Shown piece by piece: positions 58,593 to 64,000 of a DNA stretch of 64,000 bases. This DNA is from Saccharibacillus endophyticus (lineage in GTDB: Bacteria; Bacillota; Bacilli; Paenibacillales; Paenibacillaceae): NCBI RefSeq assembly GCF_013185185.1, contig NZ_JAAZWE010000001.1, positions 248,001 through 312,000 on the forward strand, written 5' to 3'. The notes beneath the pieces were generated by a model. The model saw nothing but the letters and a program-made list of their open reading frames with translations, did not search any database and was not told where the DNA came from. A program made the translations under genes and the position numbers. Position 1 is the stretch's first letter. Each line of letters begins with the position of its first letter.

Positions 58593-58625
58593 CGGCCCGG
58601 TCCGCTTTTCGGCGGCCGGGCTGTT
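58593..58625. terminator. Terminator between the mannoside operon and the small minus-strand gene
   Basis: GGCCCGG (58594-58600) pairs with CCGGGC (58616-58621) around a CCG/CGG inner stem, followed by TGTT. It lies between two convergent genes. Confidence 0.75.
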
Positions 58626-58673
58626 CGTCTGTCCATCGCGTTCCGCTTCCGTTTCGAAATGAATTTGCCCTCT

Positions 58674-58958
58674 TCAACGAGCCGCAAGTTCTTTCTCGGC
58701 CGCCGAATCATAACGCTGCCAAGGAATCGATGCTGCGCCCAGCTCGTCAAGATACGCCACGTACTGCGAATCTCCGCAATACTTGGGAACGCCGTCCGCA
58801 TCCTGCGACATCAGAACGATCGGCATGTCCGGAAAATAAGGCTCGTACTTCGCCGCTGCTTCTTCGCAAGTCCCCGAAAATCCGAGCACATGCAGCTTCA
58901 CCGCAACCACCGCGAACTTCCCGCCCTGCCGTTCCATCACTGCGCCGTCAAAACTCAT
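58674..58958 (-). CDS. Conserved small protein of unknown function, 94 aa
   Basis: A compact minus-strand gene reading SFDGAVMERQGGKFAVVAVK, then YFPDMPIVLMSQDADGVPKY and LGAASIPWQRYD. This looks like a small conserved family of Bacilli (MSFDGAVVE... proteins) with no known role. It follows a GGAGGCG ribosome site. A Crp/Fnr-type palindrome lies about 60 bases upstream on its promoter side, so it may be redox- or metabolism-regulated. It faces the mannoside operon with a shared terminator. Confidence 0.75.
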   Translation of the reverse strand: MSFDGAVMERQGGKFAVVAVKLHVLGFSGTCEEAAAKYEPYFPDMPIVLMSQDADGVPKYCGDSQYVAYLDELGAASIPWQRYDSAAEKELAAR

Positions 58959-59019
58959 CTTATTCGCCTCCGATTAAAATAGGTTACACCTTTATTAAAA
59001 CAGATTCGAAATTTTATGT

Positions 59020-59035
59020 TGTGAACCATATCACA
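59020..59035. promoter_or_regulatory. Crp/Fnr-type box
   Basis: TGTGAACCATATCACA is a perfect TGTGA-N6-TCACA palindrome, the consensus for Crp/Fnr/ArcR proteins. It lies 62 bases before the start of the minus-strand gene at 58958 and about 200 bases before the acyl-CoA synthetase promoter. It most likely serves the first. Confidence 0.6.
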
Positions 59036-59067
59036 AATTATAATAAAAATTGCAAACGTTTTAATAT

Positions 59068-59163
59068 CTTGTCAGACTTAAATCAATGGATTGCGAGAAG
59101 CTAAAACGCGCATGGTTCAAGTGCGTTTTAGCTGGGCGTAATCCAACTTTTATATCTGACAAG
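59068..59163. repeat. E-family nested palindrome, copy E3
   Basis: Outer arms CTTGTCAGA (59068-59076) and TCTGACAAG (59155-59163) are perfect. The middle stem is TGGATTGCG with CGTAATCCA. The inner hairpin is AGCTAAAACGC (59099-59109) with GCGTTTTAGCT (59123-59133), perfect over 11 bp. Layout, stem positions and GGGCGTAAYC match E1 at 5922-6015, though the arm bases differ and still pair. It occupies much of the 370-bp gap 58959-59327; the promoter at 59216 follows. Confidence 0.7.
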
Positions 59164-59215
59164 GTATAAATTTGAAATGTAATCGCTCTCCGCTTCCGCA
59201 GATGACACCTGTCAC

Positions 59216-59245
59216 TTAACACCTGGTCCTAATACATGCTATACT
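59216..59245 (+). promoter_or_regulatory. Sigma-A promoter of the acyl-CoA synthetase gene
   Basis: TTAACA (59216-59221) and TATACT (59240-59245) with an 18-base spacer, 83 bases before ATG 59328. Both boxes differ from consensus by one base. Confidence 0.65.
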
Positions 59246-59327
59246 AAAAACCATTCACTCCTAAGAGCGGACAGCTGCTTATCAGTGTCAATTTCACCAC
59301 TAAGTTTTCACAAAGGAGAAGGATCGG

Positions 59328-60920
59328 ATGAACTACAACGAATGGGTAGCCCCCGAACGCTATAACATGACGGAAGAAATGGAGCGCCACGCACCGGACA
59401 AGATCGCGCTCAAATGGCTCGGGGAAGGCGAAGAGAAAGCGGAAATCACGTACGGCGAGCTGCTGAAGCAGGCGAACCGTCTGGCCGGAGGCCTTGCGCA
59501 GCAAGGGCTGCAAAAAGGCGACAAGGTGCTGGTTACGGTACCGCGCCGGATTATCGCTTACGTTACTTATCTCGCTTGTCTGAAACTCGGCTTGGTCATC
59601 ATTCCGTCTTCGGAAATGCTTCGCGCCAAGGACCTCTCGTACCGCCTGCGCCACTCGGAAGCGCGCGCGGTCATCTCCTGGCCGTCGGTGACGGGCGAAG
59701 TGGACCGGATCGAAGACGAACTGCCGGAGCTGAAGCATCGCATTCTGGCTACGGAAGCCGGAGACCTGTCGACGCAGGAAGGCTGGTTGAACCTGAATGC
59801 TTTGATGGAAGGCCAAGCCGATACGTTCGAGTCCGTGGAGACGTCGCGCGACGATATGGCGATCCTGGCGTATACGTCGGGAACAACGGGAAATCCGAAA
59901 GCCGTCGTGCATACGCACGGCTGGGGATTCGCGCACCTGCGCATTACCGCTTCATGGCTGGATATCAAGGAGACCGATACGGTCTGGGCGACGGCAGCTC
60001 CGGGCTGGCAAAAATGGATCTGGAGTCCGTTCCTGTCCGTGCTCGGAAGCGGAGCGACCGGATTCTTCTACAGCGGATCGTTCGAACCGAAGCGTTATCT
60101 GCATCTGCTTCAGGATTATAAAGTCGGCGTGCTTTGCTGTACCCCGACCGAATACCGCCTGATGGCGAAAACGCACGGGCTGGACGAATACGACCTGACT
60201 AATCTGCGCAGCGCCGTATCGGCGGGCGAACCGCTCAACCAGGAAGTCATCAACGTATTCCGCAAGCATCATAACCTGACCATTCGCGACGGCTACGGCC
60301 AGACCGAAAGCACGCTGCTGATCGGAAATCTGGTCGGCTCGGAGATTCGTCTCGGCGCGATGGGCAAATCGATGGCGGAAGGTTTAGCGCTGGTCGTCGA
60401 CGACGAAGGCATTCCTGTAGCCCCGGGCGAAGTCGGAAATATCGCCGTGCACGGCGAGCTGCCGGCTTTATTCCGCGAATACTTCAAAGACCCGGATCGC
60501 AAAATGCAGTCCATGCGCGGCGAATACTTCATTACCGGCGACCGCGCGAGCCTTGACGAAGAAGGGTACTTCTGGTTCGAAGGCCGCGGCGACGATATTA
60601 TCATCAGCTCGGGCTACACGATCGGACCGTTCGAGGTGGAAGAAGCGTTGATGAAGCATGCGGCGGTCAAGGAATGCGCGGCGGTCGCGAGTCCCGACGA
60701 GATTCGCGGCAGCATCGTTAAAGCGTTCGTCGTCCTGCGCGAAGACGCGGAAGGCACGCCGGAACTGATCAAAGAACTGCAAACCCATGTCAAAGAATGG
60801 ACCGCTCCTTACAAATACCCGCGCAAGATCGAATTCGTGACCGATCTGCCGAAGACCGCTTCGGGCAAGATCCGCCGGATCGAACTGCGCGAGCAGGAGA
60901 AGCGGAACGCTTCGAATTGA
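59328..60920 (+). CDS. Acyl-CoA synthetase (AMP-forming), MbcS/YtcI-like
   Basis: A 530-residue ANL-superfamily ligase. It has ILAYTSGTTGNPKAVVHTHG (ATP phosphate loop), TAAPGWQKWIWSPFLSVLGS, DGYGQTESTLLIGNLVG (A5-type motif), YFITGDRASLDEEGYFWFEG and PKTASGKIRRIELREQ with the C-terminal catalytic Lys. It is closest in memory to the B. subtilis MbcS/YtcI group that activates medium- or branched-chain carboxylic acids to CoA thioesters via an acyl-AMP. Substrate range is inferred. ATG 59328 follows AAAGGAGAAGG. It is alone in its transcript, with a promoter at 59216 and a terminator at 60940. Confidence 0.85.
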   Translation: MNYNEWVAPERYNMTEEMERHAPDKIALKWLGEGEEKAEITYGELLKQANRLAGGLAQQGLQKGDKVLVTVPRRIIAYVTYLACLKLGLVIIPSSEMLRAKDLSYRLRHSEARAVISWPSVTGEVDRIEDELPELKHRILATEAGDLSTQEGWLNLNALMEGQADTFESVETSRDDMAILAYTSGTTGNPKAVVHTHGWGFAHLRITASWLDIKETDTVWATAAPGWQKWIWSPFLSVLGSGATGFFYSGSFEPKRYLHLLQDYKVGVLCCTPTEYRLMAKTHGLDEYDLTNLRSAVSAGEPLNQEVINVFRKHHNLTIRDGYGQTESTLLIGNLVGSEIRLGAMGKSMAEGLALVVDDEGIPVAPGEVGNIAVHGELPALFREYFKDPDRKMQSMRGEYFITGDRASLDEEGYFWFEGRGDDIIISSGYTIGPFEVEEALMKHAAVKECAAVASPDEIRGSIVKAFVVLREDAEGTPELIKELQTHVKEWTAPYKYPRKIEFVTDLPKTASGKIRRIELREQEKRNASN

Positions 60921-60939
60921 TTTTCCCAATCGCATAAAT

Positions 60940-60980
60940 AAAAAGCGGCTCCGCGTCGTTAGACGCAAGGGCCGCTTTTT
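60940..60980. terminator. Bidirectional terminator
   Basis: AAAAAGCGGC pairs with GCCGCTTTTT (60971-60980), with inner GCGTC/GACGC pairing. It serves the acyl-CoA synthetase gene and the convergent AraC gene. Confidence 0.85.
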
Positions 60981-60996
60981 GATTGGTCATTCGCCT

Positions 60997-61779
60997 TTAT
61001 TTCAGCAGATGGCATAAATACTCGTGGGCGGTTATTCCGTAAATGCTTTTAAAGTGCCGATTGAGATGCGTAAGATCCGTTAGGCCGCATGCAGCGACAG
61101 CCGCATAGACGTCTTTTTCTTTTTCGATAATATGCTTGGCTCGTTCAATCTTGGCATTCAGGAAATATTGATAAGGAGAGCTTCCGACCTGGGATTGAAA
61201 CATACGGATGAATTGATATTTGGACAGCCCCAATGCAGTGGATACCTTATCCAGCTGCAATACTTCGCTCAAGTCGGCATGCAGCAGTTCCTTAGCTTTA
61301 TTGATCAGCCCGCTCTCCTTCCTTTGGGAAAACACATCAGTATTCATACGGGTCAAGCGCTCAGCTAACAACATCGTAAGCTCCGTGCACCGCGCCTCGT
61401 CTTGTTTGCCGGAAATAGCGGACCCTAAGTTTAAAATAGCTGTGCGCAATGTTCGATCATAAACAATCGGTTCATCGAAAAGAACAAGTTCTTTTTGCCC
61501 GGCAGCATCCAACATGACTTGAGGATCGATATAAAGCATCACGTAATCCAAGCCTTGGCGATCATGAGCGGTTCCGTCATGGGCTTGCTCGGGGTTAAAC
61601 AACATTACGCCGTTTTGATGAGACAATTGCAGCGCACCGTCCATCGTATATTGCTGAATGCCGCGTAACGTAACGCCGACTGCATATTCCTGATGAGCGT
61701 GTTTTTTATACGAAAAATCGGTTATGCTGGCGGATAACATCGTAACGTCGGCCGATTTGCGGTAAACGAATTTGTCCAT
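60997..61779 (-). CDS. AraC-family transcriptional regulator
   Basis: A 260-residue regulator. The N-terminal ligand-binding cupin has FSYKKHAHQEYAVGVTLRGI, and QNGVMLFNPEQAHDG is the usual AraC effector pocket shape. The C-terminal HTH pair, VLQLDKVSTALGLSKYQFIR and YAAVAACGLTDLTHLNRHFK, ends with YGITAHEYL. It lies 20 bases after the LysE-type exporter gene in one unit. This arrangement (LysE exporter with AraC regulator) is common and suggests control of export by an amino acid or related compound. ATG 61779 follows GGAGGTAAG. Confidence 0.9.
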   Translation of the reverse strand: MDKFVYRKSADVTMLSASITDFSYKKHAHQEYAVGVTLRGIQQYTMDGALQLSHQNGVMLFNPEQAHDGTAHDRQGLDYVMLYIDPQVMLDAAGQKELVLFDEPIVYDRTLRTAILNLGSAISGKQDEARCTELTMLLAERLTRMNTDVFSQRKESGLINKAKELLHADLSEVLQLDKVSTALGLSKYQFIRMFQSQVGSSPYQYFLNAKIERAKHIIEKEKDVYAAVAACGLTDLTHLNRHFKSIYGITAHEYLCHLLK

Positions 61780-61799
61780 TTGCCTTACCTCCTGTTACG

Positions 61800-62375
61800 T
61801 CAAATCCAGATCATGGCGGTAGCGTACAATAACAAAAGAGCCATCACGAGCTTGGTCGCAGTGTCATGTTTTTGCAGGAACGTTTTGAACAGTGTACCGA
61901 AACCGAGCCAACTTGCAAAGGCCAGAGATCCGATTAGCGTGACGGAAGCCACTGCCCAAACGACCGAATGGACTGAGGTGTAATAGGGCAAAACGAAGCT
62001 GGGAATAACCGTAGCCGTGAACAAAACGACCTTTGGATTAAGAAATTGCATAAGAAAACCGGCACGAAGCGAGCCCGTTGTTTCCGATGTATCTTTTTCA
62101 TGACCATTTTGTAGGATTTTATAGGTGAGATAGAGCATATACAAAGTTCCCAGTACGCGCATCACAGGTAGCAACCGAGGCAAGATCGTGGCTAACGCCG
62201 TATTCAACATCGCCGAAAGAACGAGTAACAATCCAAAAGCGAGTGTTGCGCCGTACACATAACGGAGAGCCTGGCGTGTCCCGGAGCTTTTGAGCGTAGA
62301 CAGGATCATAATATTCGTAGGGCCCGGTGTAAAAGTAACGATAAAGCAATAAAGTAAAAAAGAAGCGGTATTCAT
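61800..62375 (-). CDS. LysE/RhtB-family amino acid exporter
   Basis: A 191-residue membrane protein with six helices. It opens FLLYCFIVTFTPGPTNIMIL, which contains the family TPGPxN motif. It also has YGATLAFGLLLVLSAMLNTA, LYMLYLTYKILQ and GFLMQFLNPKVVLFTATVIP (NPK motif). LysE and RhtB proteins export amino acids or derivatives by proton exchange. The substrate is not known; the linked AraC gene at 60997 is the probable regulator. ATG 62375 follows GAAGGGAG. The divergent EamA transporter gene is upstream. Confidence 0.9.
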   Translation of the reverse strand: MNTASFLLYCFIVTFTPGPTNIMILSTLKSSGTRQALRYVYGATLAFGLLLVLSAMLNTALATILPRLLPVMRVLGTLYMLYLTYKILQNGHEKDTSETTGSLRAGFLMQFLNPKVVLFTATVIPSFVLPYYTSVHSVVWAVASVTLIGSLAFASWLGFGTLFKTFLQKHDTATKLVMALLLLYATAMIWI

Positions 62376-62610
62376 GCGACTTACTCCCTTCGATGTCTTT
62401 TGACATCTATCCTAGATCTGGTTCGCTTCGGGATATAGTACATTATTGCAGTTTCGATTTTTAAAGGGACGCCCTGTATTAAGGAAAACGAAGATATTTC
62501 GATACTTTTAAGTGATATCCATGTACATTTTTCTTCGTAACGCTGATATTATTATATTCGGTCGGCGCAAGCCGAAAAAGAGAGAACTTGGTTGGGAGAC
62601 TAGAGAGAGC

Positions 62611-63510
62611 ATGAAAAAATCAATTGCAATTCCGCTGACGATCTCGATTATCGCGATTTCGTTTTCGGCCATTTTCGTGAAATGGTCGGACGCGCCGTCT
62701 TCGATCATCAGCATGTACCGAATGTGGTTCGCGTGCATTCTGATGCTGCCGATCGTCTGGGTCAAGCGGGGAGAGTTTAAAAAGCTCAGCCGGAAAGAAG
62801 CGTTTCTGCTGATCTTTTCCGGATTGTTTCTGGCGATGCATTTCGCGTTATGGTTCGAATCGCTCAAGCTGACCACCGTCGCGAGTTCCACGATCATTTT
62901 GGCGCTTCAACCGCTCGTCTCGCTGCTGGTCGGATTCCTGCTGTTCAAAGAACGCACCACGCGGGCCTCGATCGCGGCGCTCGCCGTGGCGACGTTCGGA
63001 GTCGGCTTGATCGGATGGGGCGATATCGGGCTGAGCGCGCAGGCGATCCGCGGCGATATTTTGTCGTTCTTATGCGTGATCGCGGTAGTGGGTTACTTGT
63101 TTATCGGACAGAATGCGGTGAAAAAAGTATCGCATTGGATCTACAGCTTCAGCGTTTTCTTCTCGGCGGCTGTTTTTTTGACGATCTTCAACGTCGCGAC
63201 GACGCAGGAGTTTTTCGCTTATCCGGCCAAAGAATGGGGCGTGTTCGCGCTGCTCGCGGTCGTGCCGACGCTGTCGCATATCATTAACAACTGGCTGCTG
63301 AATTACGTGAACGCGACGACGATTTCCATGAGCATCCTGGGCGAGCCGGTCGGCGCTTCGCTGCTGGCGGTATGGCTGCTCGGCGAGCATATGACCGTGA
63401 TTCAACTCGTGGGCGGCGTGCTGGTATTGGCGGGCATGTCTATGTTCCTGATCCGTCAATCGAGCGCGGCCCGTCCGGCATTGGAACGATCTTCGGACGC
63501 GCCAGCATAG
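62611..63510 (+). CDS. EamA/DMT-family transporter
   Basis: A 299-residue transporter with two EamA repeats of about five helices each. Repeat 1 has IPLTISIIAISFSAIFVKWS, MWFACILMLPIVW and SSTIILALQPLVSLLVGFLL. Repeat 2 has GDILSFLCVIAVVGYLFIG and LLNYVNATTISMSILGEPVG, then LAVWLLGEHMTVIQLVGGVL. DMT proteins export metabolites or drugs. The substrate is unknown. The longer in-frame start at 62512 would prepend an unrelated basic stretch, so ATG 62611 was used. Its end overlaps the end of the convergent GNAT gene by 71 bases. Confidence 0.9.
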   Translation: MKKSIAIPLTISIIAISFSAIFVKWSDAPSSIISMYRMWFACILMLPIVWVKRGEFKKLSRKEAFLLIFSGLFLAMHFALWFESLKLTTVASSTIILALQPLVSLLVGFLLFKERTTRASIAALAVATFGVGLIGWGDIGLSAQAIRGDILSFLCVIAVVGYLFIGQNAVKKVSHWIYSFSVFFSAAVFLTIFNVATTQEFFAYPAKEWGVFALLAVVPTLSHIINNWLLNYVNATTISMSILGEPVGASLLAVWLLGEHMTVIQLVGGVLVLAGMSMFLIRQSSAARPALERSSDAPA

Positions 63511-64000
63511 ACAGCGGAAACCCCATAAACCGGCTGTACAGACGCAGGTATTCCTCGCGTCCGACAGGCCCTCCGATCACGAGCGCTTCGTACCAGACGC
63601 CGAATTCTTTCATTAAAAACCCGGAACCGGCATAGCCGTTGCGCACGTAAAATTCGCGTCTGCGCAATCGTTCTTCCGCGTTCGGCGAATCTTTTTCCGC
63701 GGCCTCGATATTGAGCACGATCCGGCTGTCCGCGTACGTCAGGCGAAGCTGTTCCAAAATTCGGCTGCCGTAGCCTTTCGACCGAAGCGCCGGATCGATC
63801 GCCAGATACATGACGAATGCCAGATCGCGATCGCGGGATAAGGACAGATAGGTGAATCCGATGAACGTATCGTCTTCGTAATAAGCGGTAAAATCGACGA
63901 AGGGCTTCCGTGCTTTCCTGAGAAGGATCGACATGGGGGCCCTTTCGTTTGCGGGAAAAGCTTCTTCATATAACATTTTGATTGTAGGAAGAGCAGGAGA
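63440..64000 (-). CDS. GNAT family N-acetyltransferase, 5' end outside window
   Basis: The minus-strand frame is open to the window edge; before MLYEEAFPANERAP it continues SPALPTIK without a start, so the true start is beyond 64000. The protein has FIGFTYLSLSRDRDLAFVMY, LAIDPALRSKGYGSRILEQL (acetyl-CoA motif A), RREFYVRNGYAGSGFLMKEF and a C-terminal tail. At least 186 residues are present. The 3' end lies within the last 71 bases of the EamA gene. The substrate is unknown. Confidence 0.8.
   Translation of the reverse strand, partial: SPALPTIKMLYEEAFPANERAPMSILLRKARKPFVDFTAYYEDDTFIGFTYLSLSRDRDLAFVMYLAIDPALRSKGYGSRILEQLRLTYADSRIVLNIEAAEKDSPNAEERLRRREFYVRNGYAGSGFLMKEFGVWYEALVIGGPVGREEYLRLYSRFMGFPLSMLARPKIVPMPDGPRSIDGSGT

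Noticed and set aside
1..64000. Insertion sequences, prophage, tRNA or rRNA genes
   Set aside because: No transposase, integrase, phage structural protein, tRNA cloverleaf or rRNA sequence was recognised on either strand.

Overview
The window looks like chromosomal DNA of a Paenibacillaceae member (Paenibacillus or Saccharibacillus type). This is inferred from strong AGGAGG-type ribosome binding sites, two LplA/LplB/LplC-type sugar ABC transporters with a YesM/YesN-like AraC regulator, CcpA cre sites, YhfM-like and DUF3977 proteins, a TmrB homologue and an MbcS/YtcI-like acyl-CoA synthetase. No rRNA, tRNA, transposase, phage or CRISPR feature was seen. Nearly all genes lie on the + strand.

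Positions 1-23200 form a one-strand array of small, tightly packed accessory genes: GNAT acetyltransferases, P-loop kinases, HAD phosphatases, methyltransferases, small lipoproteins, a SET protein, an orphan Imm7 immunity protein, a HAD-GrpB fusion and many unrecognised proteins. Several members are decayed: a DUF1963 gene with an in-frame stop, a frameshifted GNAT, a HAD stump and a frameshifted unknown gene.

Positions 23300-35700 form a pectin/rhamnogalacturonan-type module: a membrane-anchored AraC regulator, then a cre-controlled operon of two permeases, a binding lipoprotein, a GH106-like glycosidase and a GH105 unsaturated uronyl hydrolase. Positions 36100-47400 hold another mixed group: SMI1/KNR4, GNAT, an APH-like kinase, a phosphodiester glycosidase with a GT2-GtrA protein, a heparinase II/III-like lyase with its own cre-like site, a DIP1984 protein and a divergent Hfq. 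Positions 47474-58576 hold a flavin disulfide-reductase-like enzyme and a DeoR-controlled mannoside operon: phosphomannose isomerase, ROK protein, GH38 alpha-mannosidase, binding protein and two permeases. The right end (58600-64000) has a small minus-strand gene with a Crp/Fnr-type box upstream, an acyl-CoA synthetase, an AraC/LysE pair, an EamA transporter and a GNAT cut by the window edge.

The least explained content is three families of structured intergenic repeats. The P family is 136-375 bp palindromes sharing GAGAAATTCAGTGCAGGAGC-like cores (12507, 22314, 27149), one of them inside a transport operon. The E family is about 95-bp nested three-stem palindromes with GGGCGTAAYC and compensating stem changes (5922, 59068, and a short form at 35989). 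The R family is small TTGNN-N5-NNCAA hairpins spaced exactly 51 bp apart (35803, 35854, 35905; and 39378, 39429).
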